Shown here piece by piece: positions 1 through 5,371 of a DNA stretch of 7,560 bases. Under the pieces are notes generated by a model. That model was not told where the DNA came from. It did not search any database and saw nothing but the letters and a program-made list of their open reading frames with translations. Made by a program: the position numbers and the translations under genes. Each line of letters opens with the position of its first letter. Positions within the stretch are counted from its first letter, which is position 1. The DNA comes from Deltaproteobacteria bacterium (GTDB lineage: Bacteria; Desulfobacterota_B; Binatia; UBA9968), in assembly GCA_030620935.1 (NCBI GenBank), contig JAUXIP010000091.1:1-7560 (forward strand). Reading direction: 5' to 3'.

Positions 1-885
1 CCGCTTGAGATCGAAGATGAGCAATAGTGCGGTCACAGTGAGAAAAACCAACGCCAGGAGCGGACTCACAAGATTAAAAAGTGTCGCCTCACTGGAAAAT
101 CCCATCTGCAGAAGCAAGGCCGCCACTAAAAGAACCCCAGCAGCGACGGACTTCGTCCAAAGGTAAGAAGCGATCTTGCCGCCCCACAGTTGCGGATGGG
201 CCACGTCATAGACTTCTCGCGCCGCGCCCGGGATTTGTCTATCCTTGTTTTCGTTCAACAAGGCGTATAGATCCTCACCCGGTTGTTTCTCCGCCCAAAA
301 ATGGGTGGGTTGAGTTTCCATCATGGCCGGCTGCAACAGATTCTCGTCCACTCCCGTATAAAACAGCTTGGGCTTCGTCCCCTTCTCGGCTTTGCGCACA
401 CTGACCCTCTGCGTCGCTATGATTCGGCTTACTTGGCTCGTCGGATCGTCTAGGTCTCCGGACAGGATCGCTTGCGTCGGACACACGACTTCACAAGCGG
501 GTTTGTATCCCAACTCGACGCGGGAGGCGTCGAAGTTACACTTGGCGGCGGTGTTTTTATTCGGATCGATGTAGAGCGCATCGTAGGGGCAAGCCTGCAT
601 GCAGGACTTGCAGCCGATGCAGCGCTCGCTGTCAAAGTCCACGATTCCGTCCTGCCTGCGGAAAAGCGAGACCGTAGGACAAATTTCGATGCATGGCGCA
701 TCATCGCAGTGATTGCACCGCAGTACGGTGAAATGTCGCTGCGAGTTAGGAAATTCGCCCTTCTCGATGTATTTGACCCATGTGCGGTTAACGCCAATCG
801 GGATATTGTGCTCTTCTTTGCAGGCAACCGTGCAGGCATGACAACCTATGCAGCGGTTCTGATCGATGACAAAACCGTAGCGCAT
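1..885 (-). CDS. 4Fe-4S dicluster protein fused to NrfD-type membrane domain (3' part outside window)
   Basis: The first 295 codons are present; the gene continues past base 1. Residues 1-140 are a DmsB/NrfC-like ferredoxin module with four Cys motifs: C12-C15-C18-C22, C57-C60-C65-C69, C89-C92-C95-C99, and C116-D119-C131-C135, where the last set has Asp in place of the usual second Cys. After a linker of about 100 residues come two hydrophobic segments, about 241-262 and 268-291, the first preceded by YLWTKSVAAG, which resembles the start of the NrfD/PsrC quinone-interacting membrane subunit. Such proteins carry electrons between a quinone pool and a molybdopterin catalytic subunit; that partner is not in view and may lie beyond base 1. 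The ATG at 885 is chosen because MRYGFVIDQNRCIGC is the usual N-terminus of this family; I see no clear Shine-Dalgarno, and the frame stays open upstream. It lies 70 bases after the LysR gene. The family is clear; the partner and reaction are unknown. Confidence 0.88.
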   Translation of the reverse strand, partial: MRYGFVIDQNRCIGCHACTVACKEEHNIPIGVNRTWVKYIEKGEFPNSQRHFTVLRCNHCDDAPCIEICPTVSLFRRQDGIVDFDSERCIGCKSCMQACPYDALYIDPNKNTAAKCNFDASRVELGYKPACEVVCPTQAILSGDLDDPTSQVSRIIATQRVSVRKAEKGTKPKLFYTGVDENLLQPAMMETQPTHFWAEKQPGEDLYALLNENKDRQIPGAAREVYDVAHPQLWGGKIASYLWTKSVAAGVLLVAALLLQMGFSSEATLFNLVSPLLALVFLTVTALLLIFDLKR

Positions 886-955
886 GCTGGTTGGCCATTG
901 TAGGGGATGGGATGGCCGGAGACAAATTAGAAATCGTCCGGCTCTGGATAAAGGA

Positions 956-1906
956 TCATTTATGTTGAAGCCGATGGACCTTGGCGATCTTCTCACGTCC
1001 AGGTTGGATCGGACGGAGATGCTTTTCGGCATAGGAATGGGCGAACTCTCGAAAACGTTGGGCAACAGGAGAAAAATATTTTTGTTTGCGGTAGATCAAT
1101 TCCATGTAGCGGGTAATTTTAGCCCGGTCGATCCGAACAATCTTTAAATCTCCCAGCGCACACTCCCGCTCCACCGCGAAACGGGAGACAAAGGCAATAC
1201 CCAGATTGGCCTCTACTCCTTTTTTCACGGCCTCCGTTCCAGGAAGCTCCATAGCTATTCTGAGATTTATACCCATCTCTTTGAGTTTATGTTCTACCAG
1301 GCGGCGAGTTCTCGACCCCTGTGTCGGAAGACTGCAGGGTTGATCCTCCAGTTGTTTGGGCGAGATCTCGCCTACTTTCGCAAAGGGGTGGGACGGAAGG
1401 ACAATAAGCACAACGTCGTCAACGCAGATCGGCTCTACCCCGAATCTCCGATCTTCGGTGGGACCACCGACCAGACCCATGTCCACAACGTTCTGCAGAA
1501 TCTTTTCGTAGATCCATTCCGTCGATTCAATTTGAAATATAACTTCGGTCTTCGGATACTGTTCCTTAAATTCCCGTACAATTCTCGGCAGTAGGTACAT
1601 ACCTCCCGTCGTGTTCCCTCCTAGAATCAGTTTTCCTTTGGTCGCCGTACTCAACTCGGCTATGGACCTTTGAGCTTCATCCTTCGCATGAAGAATGGAG
1701 ACAGCACAGCGATATAGAGCCTCCCCAGCCTCTGTTAATCGGAACTTCTTGCCACCCCGCTCCAGCAGGGGAAGCCCCATGTCTTTCTCCAAGGCCTTTA
1801 ACTGAAGGCTTACCGCTGGTTGTGTTAGATGGAGGTCGGACGCCGCGGAAGTAATACTGCGATGTTGAACCACCACGTAAAAGATCTCCAGCTGATGAAA
1901 GTTCAT
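956..1906 (-). CDS. LysR-family transcriptional regulator
   Basis: A full-length LTTR of 316 residues. The N-terminal winged helix-turn-helix covers about residues 1-60 and shows the family pattern: MNFHQLEIFYVVVQHRSIT, then AASDLHLTQPAVSLQLKALE (residues 21-40, recognition helix near 29-38), then LLERGGKKFRLTEAGEAL. A linker helix (about 60-90) leads to a periplasmic-binding-protein-like effector domain (about 91-300) with typical strands such as VVLIVLPSHPF and the NLGIAFVSRFAVE segment. It is of the CysB/CbbR-like general type; the effector cannot be deduced. The C-terminal tail is basic. It follows the cupin gene in the same direction after 82 bases, so it lacks the divergent arrangement that often marks an LTTR's target; it may be co-transcribed with the cupin and control the locus or itself. 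The ribosome-binding site is weak (GGGA about 14 bases upstream), but the start fits the family N-terminus exactly. Confidence 0.95.
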   Translation of the reverse strand: MNFHQLEIFYVVVQHRSITSAASDLHLTQPAVSLQLKALEKDMGLPLLERGGKKFRLTEAGEALYRCAVSILHAKDEAQRSIAELSTATKGKLILGGNTTGGMYLLPRIVREFKEQYPKTEVIFQIESTEWIYEKILQNVVDMGLVGGPTEDRRFGVEPICVDDVVLIVLPSHPFAKVGEISPKQLEDQPCSLPTQGSRTRRLVEHKLKEMGINLRIAMELPGTEAVKKGVEANLGIAFVSRFAVERECALGDLKIVRIDRAKITRYMELIYRKQKYFSPVAQRFREFAHSYAEKHLRPIQPGREKIAKVHRLQHK

Positions 1907-1988
1907 TGTCAGTGTTGTTCCCGCTTAAATGGCATTGATAAATCCGAACGGATCCTCTTCGTCATTTGTGGCTCCGTGCTCCGGACCA
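1907..1988 (-). other. short intergenic gap upstream of the LysR gene
   Basis: These 82 bases separate the cupin stop from the LysR start. They hold a T-N11-A-type motif, TTA-N11-TAA, at 1925-1941 (19 to 35 bases upstream of the LysR ATG), the general shape of a LysR-family binding site. Such a motif is frequent by chance in A+T-rich DNA, so it is only a candidate for autoregulation. A short ATCC/GGAT hairpin near 1943-1954 has too little stem and too few T residues to call a terminator. I see no clear promoter, so the LysR gene may simply be read through from the cupin gene. Confidence 0.25.
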
Positions 1989-2489
1989 TCATACGGACTG
2001 GTAGGCCAAGCGTCGGACTTTATCCATATTTGTCCCCTCAATACGTATGAGTCTTGTGGCGGCCTCGCGTCTGGGTGAGTGAAGGTCGCCCTCATTATAG
2101 GAGTGAGCCATGCCTGGTTTTAGCATGTACGTCCTGGCTTTACGCACTTTGCCAGGTTTATTCTCGGTTGCCGGCTCGAGGATCTCCCAGTCGGTCATCT
2201 CCGTCTCGCCCTCCACCTGCCCATAGATCGCCCAGGAGGGGCCGTGGTCGTGGGGGTTACTTACCTTGGCCCCCTTGTAGTAATGGGCAAGGATACAGAA
2301 GCCGAGCTCGGGATCTTCATAGATAACCTTCCGGACGGGAACGTCTTCACCCAAATGCTCGGCAACGAACTCCCGGTCTTTCAACACCTCTTCCAATAGC
2401 GTACAGACCATTTTCCGTCCCTCCGGTCCGGGTTCGGCTTTGAGAATGCGATAACAGTCTGCGGCGAACTGCTCCAGCGTATGGGTCAC
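1989..2489 (-). CDS. small cupin, thiol-dioxygenase-like predicted metal-dependent enzyme
   Basis: With a GTG start at 2489 the protein has 166 residues. A longer ATG reading from 2522 would add 11 residues, but AAAAGGAG at 2505-2498 sits 8 bases before the GTG and would lie inside that longer frame, so the GTG is preferred. The core is a double-stranded beta-helix (cupin): the first metal motif is NPHDHGPSWAIYGQ with H80 and H82, followed by GETEMTDW; the second is PGMAHSYNEGDLH with H129 (and H137). The arrangement resembles cysteine dioxygenase/3-mercaptopropionate dioxygenase relatives and the COG5553-type 'predicted metal-dependent enzyme' group, which usually bind Fe(II) with three His. 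The Glu expected after the HxH in the classical cupin motif is absent, as in thiol dioxygenases. Likely cytosolic, as no signal peptide is seen. The substrate is unknown; a small thiol or other organosulfur compound is an inference from family resemblance. It probably heads a unit with the LysR gene, behind its own candidate promoter. Confidence 0.85.
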   Translation of the reverse strand: MTHTLEQFAADCYRILKAEPGPEGRKMVCTLLEEVLKDREFVAEHLGEDVPVRKVIYEDPELGFCILAHYYKGAKVSNPHDHGPSWAIYGQVEGETEMTDWEILEPATENKPGKVRKARTYMLKPGMAHSYNEGDLHSPRREAATRLIRIEGTNMDKVRRLAYQSV

Positions 2490-2497
2490 AACTGAAT

Positions 2498-2505
2498 CTC
2501 CTTTT
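2498..2505 (-). promoter_or_regulatory. Shine-Dalgarno that sets the cupin start at GTG 2489
   Basis: AAAAGGAG on the minus strand, separated by 8 bases from the GTG at 2489-2487. It would fall inside the coding sequence if the upstream ATG at 2522 were used, and no comparable site precedes that ATG. This is the main argument for the shorter protein. Confidence 0.7.
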
Positions 2506-2529
2506 GAATGATGGCTTCTCATTTACACC

Positions 2530-2558
2530 ATAACACAGAAATGAGAAAGGGAGTTCAA
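2530..2558 (-). promoter_or_regulatory. candidate sigma-70-type promoter for the cupin/LysR unit
   Basis: On the minus strand TTGAAC (2558-2553, 4 of 6 to the -35 consensus) is separated by exactly 17 bases from TGTTAT (2535-2530, 4 of 6 to the -10 consensus). Transcription would start near 2523, giving a leader of about 35 bases that ends in the strong Shine-Dalgarno of the cupin. The position downstream of a candidate terminator and a repeat-rich gap fits the start of a separate unit. Matches of this quality also occur by chance. Confidence 0.4.
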
Positions 2559-2649
2559 CCTCCACGTCCCTGTGCCTCCCTCGAACCCGGTTGGAAAGTA
2601 GCACTGCGCAGGGGGTCTGCTCCGAAGAAAGGGAGACGTCCGACACCCC

Positions 2650-2704
2650 ATTTTCGATTTTAGATTTTCGATTAATCCAAAATCGCCAATCCGAAATCCA
2701 AAAT
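2650..2704. repeat. A+T-rich imperfect inverted repeat
   Basis: The left arm (2650-2673) and the reverse complement of the right arm (2674-2704) align at 20 of 24 positions with one 7-base insertion in the right arm; the arms meet with essentially no spacer. Both arms are built from degenerate GATTTT/GATTTTC units. Elements of this look are common between genes of environmental bacteria. It could form a hairpin or cruciform; no coding content and no transposase are associated. Confidence 0.65.
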
Positions 2705-2747
2705 GATATGGTCCATCGGCTCCCGCTGTGGTTCGACCGATTCGACG

Positions 2748-2806
2748 TGCTCACGGCCCTGAGGCTCTCGAAGGGCTTTGCTCACCACCCTGAGCCAATC
2801 GAAGGG
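2748..2806. repeat. two tandem copies of a 28-base REP-like unit
   Basis: Copy 1 is 2748-2775 and copy 2 is 2779-2806, a period of 31 bases, with 23 of 28 positions identical. Each carries a partly palindromic core from CCCTGAG to TCGAAGGG. From memory, motifs of the CCCTGAGCNNNTCGAAGGG kind recur between genes in many environmental genomes, so this is probably a dispersed intergenic repeat. Two copies with a 3-base spacer are too few and too close for a CRISPR array. Confidence 0.65.
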
Positions 2807-2951
2807 AGGAGCGGGCCCCCTGCGCATACCTGGAGTGGGAGGTGAGATCGGCAAAAAATTTGAAGGGTAAATCCCAGTCGCGTTAGCTGTTGTCGAACCT
2901 CGGGCTAGAGAAAATTGCGGCCTTATTCTTTTCCAAATCGAAGCACGGAGT

Positions 2952-2972
2952 AAAAACCTCTCAAGTCGAGGT
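2952..2972 (-). terminator. candidate intrinsic terminator overlapping the HDO stop codon
   Basis: On the minus strand ACCTC (2972-2968) can pair with GAGGT (2960-2956) around a 7-base loop that contains the last Thr codon and the TGA stop, followed by a run of T (2955-2952, five T counting the paired one). The stem is only 5 base pairs, so termination may be partial. Its position right at the end of the transporter/HDO block, before a 471-base gap, supports a real transcript end. Confidence 0.4.
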
Positions 2973-3677
2973 AGAAAGAGTCGGCGTATCGTCTTCTTTA
3001 CCGTGGAGGGCGAACCAGTAGATGCTGTTCATATAGCGCCAGCGTCTGATAGTCGCCTCCTCGACTGCCTTGAGTGCCTGTTGCTGAAGTTCGGCGGTGG
3101 TGCAGTATTTCTCAACGATCATGAAACCCTTGGCTCCATGGATCTCATCGGCCAGGATATGCTCTTCAAAAAAACGGATTTCCCGTGCCCCTAGCGAGTG
3201 GCCATAGTGCTTCTCAAGAGCAGGAACGATCTTCTTACAAATATCAAGGAACTGGGACTCCAGGCCGATAAACATCCCCGCCAGTGCCACCTGCCAGGGC
3301 CGCTGGTAAACCATACGCCAGCCCCAATTTTGCAGACCCTCGGTTCCAGAAAGAATGACCGACTCTTCCACATTCTCCCGTTTAAGCCCACAGGCTATGA
3401 CATAGTCCGTCAGCATATCCAGATGTCGGTCCTTCGGGTTCTCTTCATCTCCGAGATTCTCAAACAAATAGGCCTTCACGTCCCTTTGAGGAATCTGGGA
3501 GGCCTCATAGGCCATCCAATTCAAATATTCCGTCACAAAATGGAAATGCTGGGTGCAATATGTTGCCGTTTGCTCTTTAGTCAGATCGCCTCGTGCCCAT
3601 AGTTCGAAAAAGGGATGGTTCTTGCTGTGTTTTTGGTCTCTGGTTGCTACGAGCTGATCGTGGAAAGAAATATTCAT
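2961..3677 (-). CDS. haem-oxygenase-like diiron enzyme (HDO; PqqC/CADD/TENA-like fold)
   Basis: 238 residues, mostly helical, the usual size for PqqC/CADD-type proteins. The N-terminal HPFFELWARGDLTKEQ (residues 21-36) is characteristic of the TENA/PqqC superfamily. A full dimetal site is visible: E78 and H85 in GDEENPKDRH, E140 in GMFIGLESQF, and H173, D177, H180 in EEHILADEIHG. These spacings agree closely with the diiron ligands I recall for Chlamydia CADD (E81, H88, E142, H174, D178, H181). Family members do varied oxidative chemistry: CADD makes p-aminobenzoate from one of its own tyrosines, others cleave or N-oxygenate amino-acid-derived substrates, while PqqC itself uses no metal. The reaction here is unknown. 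GGGAG five bases before ATG supports the start. It follows permease 2 by 35 bases, so it very likely belongs to the importer operon and acts on the imported compound or a derivative (inference). It is not a typical TenA thiaminase, since that enzyme needs no metal and lacks this ligand set. Confidence 0.9.
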   Translation of the reverse strand: MNISFHDQLVATRDQKHSKNHPFFELWARGDLTKEQTATYCTQHFHFVTEYLNWMAYEASQIPQRDVKAYLFENLGDEENPKDRHLDMLTDYVIACGLKRENVEESVILSGTEGLQNWGWRMVYQRPWQVALAGMFIGLESQFLDICKKIVPALEKHYGHSLGAREIRFFEEHILADEIHGAKGFMIVEKYCTTAELQQQALKAVEEATIRRWRYMNSIYWFALHGKEDDTPTLSTST

Positions 3678-3712
3678 ACGGTCTCCCTATGTCAAAATTT
3701 CTCTTTTCCCGT

Positions 3713-4516
3713 TCATTCCTGGAATGCGGCCTCTTTTTTCTTCCACGGTGCGATGAGATTTTCCAGCCACTGGACTAACCCGGCTAAGAGGATGCCAATG
3801 ATCATCACGGCCACGGCTACCGCCAGCAAACCGTCTATTCTGAAAAAGGCATTATAGTTCGATACGATGATGCCGATGCCCGTGATAGCTATGATCAGTT
3901 CGGAAATGACCACTCCCCTCATGGCACGACCGATTCCTAGGCGTAGCCCAACCATAATATAGGGAATGGCATTAGGTATAACCACGTGACGGATGATATA
4001 AAAGCGGGAGGCTCCAAACGATCGGGCCAGCTCGACGAAATCGTTAGGAGTATGCTTAACACCCTGTAGGGTATTGACGATGATCACGAATACCGCAAAG
4101 AGGTAGATGACGACAACTCGTGCGGTAAACCCCAACCCGAACCAAAAAATCATCACGGGAACCAGTGCGGAGATCGGGGCAACATAAAGGGCATTAACAA
4201 AAGGATCGAGCAGTCGTTCCAACGTCCGGTTGATCCCCATCATAATGCCAAGGAATGCGCCGCTGATAATCGCAAGGAAGTAGCCTACAAGCATAGGAAC
4301 GAAGGCCTTTAGAAGTGAGATCCCAAGGGCGTCTGTAGGACTATTCGGAATACCGTCGGAATGAAAAGCATCGACCAACGTGGTGAAGACACGCCACGGT
4401 CCAGGTACGAGGGGAGAGTCGTTGAGACCGCTGATCAATGCCCAGATCAACAGTCCCAGGATCAGGGAAATGACACGCAGTATATTTTCACGCCAAAAGG
4501 CCTTAAACCCTTCCAT
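3713..4516 (-). CDS. ABC transporter permease 2 (SsuC/TauC/NrtB-like)
   Basis: A 267-residue inner-membrane permease of the BPD_transp_1 fold, with about six hydrophobic segments (near 12-32, 68-95, 110-130, 133-150, 178-195 and 229-248). The EAA loop that docks on the ATPase is ELARSFGASRFYIIRHVVIP (residues 162-181). Its start lies 12 bases after the stop of permease 1, with little Shine-Dalgarno, which suggests translational coupling. It is a clear paralogue of permease 1: residues 154-198 are identical to 168-212 there, while the rest is clearly diverged, and the C-termini share GLVQWLE...PWKK. With one ATPase gene, the two permeases probably form a heterodimeric channel, whereas most SsuC/TauC-type importers use a homodimer. 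Likely substrates for the family are aliphatic sulfonates, nitrate, taurine or thiamine precursors; which applies here is unknown. Confidence 0.93.
   Translation of the reverse strand: MEGFKAFWRENILRVISLILGLLIWALISGLNDSPLVPGPWRVFTTLVDAFHSDGIPNSPTDALGISLLKAFVPMLVGYFLAIISGAFLGIMMGINRTLERLLDPFVNALYVAPISALVPVMIFWFGLGFTARVVVIYLFAVFVIIVNTLQGVKHTPNDFVELARSFGASRFYIIRHVVIPNAIPYIMVGLRLGIGRAMRGVVISELIIAITGIGIIVSNYNAFFRIDGLLAVAVAVMIIGILLAGLVQWLENLIAPWKKKEAAFQE
3951..4036. repeat. 86-base tract nearly identical to 4764-4849 in the paralogous permease
   Basis: The tract matches 4764-4849 (offset 813) at 84 of 86 bases. The adjoining 60-base blocks on each side show roughly 10 to 14 differences, and the next block (4081-4140 against 4894-4953) about 20 or more. 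It encodes the EAA loop and the start of the following membrane segment. Codon-level identity this high suggests recent homogenisation between the two copies. Confidence 0.75.
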
Positions 4517-4528
4517 CGTAATTATGCA

Positions 4529-5371
4529 TCAATTAAATGCAGATCCTCTTTTCTTCCAAGGGGTGATGGCGGATTCCAGCCACTGTACGAGTCCGGTCAA
4601 AAGGATTCCCCCGGTCATGATCACCAATGCGATGCCGAGCACACCGTCCAGCCTAAAGGCGCTGCTATAGTTTGTAATGATCTCACCTACACCCGTTACA
4701 GACACGAGTAGTTCGGCAATGACCGTCCCGACGATGGCACGGCCGATACCTAGGCGTAATCCGACCATAATATAGGGAATGGCATTCGGTATAACCACGT
4801 GACGGATGATATAAAAGCGGGAGGCACCAAACGATCGGGCCAGCTCGACAAAATCGTTTGGCGTGTGTTTGGTCCCCTGAAGGGTATTGACGGTGATGAC
4901 AAACACCGTGAACATAAAGGCCACTATGACTCTTATCTCAAACCCCACACCGAACCAAAAAATCATTGCCGGTATCAAAACCGAAATCGGAGCTACGTAA
5001 AGTCCGTTGACGTACGGGTCGACGAGACGTTCAAAGTTTCGGCTGATACCCATGAGAATTCCGAGGGGAACGCCGATAACTACAGCCAGGAGGTAGCCAA
5101 GGAGCAAGGGAAGAAGCGCACCTAAGAGGGCGCCTCCAAGGGCTTCGGTTTGGAAGGCTTCGATAATCGTTCGGAGCACCCGTTCGGGCCCGGGGAGAAA
5201 GAACGAATAGTCAACGGGGATTAGAGAACTTACAGCCCACCAGAGGACCACGGCACTGCCGACCGCAAGCAAGCGAACCGCGTTTTCGTCCCAAAAGGCC
5301 TTGAACCAGGCACCGACAATCCGGTTCCAGAACGACTTTTCGGTGATCAGAGCAGGCCCATGGCTTTCCAT
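4529..5371 (-). CDS. ABC transporter permease 1 (SsuC/TauC/NrtB-like)
   Basis: A 280-residue permease with about six membrane segments (near 33-50, 80-108, 124-140, 145-162, 192-210 and 244-265). The EAA loop is at ELARSFGASRFYIIRHVVIP (residues 176-195). Compared with permease 2 it has a longer cytosolic N-terminus of about 20 residues. The ATG at 5371 overlaps the last 25 bases of the ATPase gene and is preceded by a weak AAGAAG, so translation is probably coupled to the ATPase; a later start would also be possible because the first residues overlap the ATPase and are not conserved in permease 2. It should pair with permease 2 and bind the ATPase to form the importer. Confidence 0.93.
   Translation of the reverse strand: MESHGPALITEKSFWNRIVGAWFKAFWDENAVRLLAVGSAVVLWWAVSSLIPVDYSFFLPGPERVLRTIIEAFQTEALGGALLGALLPLLLGYLLAVVIGVPLGILMGISRNFERLVDPYVNGLYVAPISVLIPAMIFWFGVGFEIRVIVAFMFTVFVITVNTLQGTKHTPNDFVELARSFGASRFYIIRHVVIPNAIPYIMVGLRLGIGRAIVGTVIAELLVSVTGVGEIITNYSSAFRLDGVLGIALVIMTGGILLTGLVQWLESAITPWKKRGSAFN
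4764..4849. repeat. partner of the 86-base near-identical tract in permease 2
   Basis: Second copy of the tract at 3951-4036, with 84 of 86 identical bases, in the same orientation and the same reading frame of the paralogous gene. It covers the EAA-loop codons of permease 1. Confidence 0.75.

Larger units (their letters stand above)
2490..2960. other. 471-base gap with repeats and a candidate promoter, no gene seen
   Basis: Nothing here reads as a protein gene: open frames on both strands have low-complexity translations produced by the repeats. From high to low coordinates it holds the terminator tail of the HDO gene (2952-2972), about 145 bases with no feature I recognise (2807-2951), two tandem copies of a 28-base palindromic unit (2748-2806), an A+T-rich inverted repeat (2650-2704), about 90 unremarkable bases, a candidate promoter (2530-2558) and the cupin ribosome-binding site (2498-2505). 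The stretch marks the break between the transporter/HDO operon and the cupin/LysR unit. Confidence 0.7.

Noticed and set aside
472..903. Open plus-strand frame of 143 codons opposite the iron-sulfur gene
   Set aside because: It is antisense to a well-supported 4Fe-4S reading with four cysteine motifs, and its translation resembles no family I know.
1943..1954. Intrinsic terminator between the cupin and LysR genes
   Set aside because: The stem is 4 base pairs with a 4-base loop and no proper T-run.
2748..2806. CRISPR-like pair of direct repeats
   Set aside because: Only two copies, a 3-base spacer, 5 mismatches between copies and no cas gene; better read as a REP-like tandem.
2591..2845. Open frames on both strands across the repeat gap
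   Set aside because: Their translations arise from the palindromic repeats, and neither start has a ribosome-binding site.
2961..3677. Identification as TenA thiaminase II
   Set aside because: The fold family is shared, but the conserved diiron ligand set E78/H85/E140/H173/D177/H180 belongs to the HDO group and the TenA catalytic Cys context is not seen.
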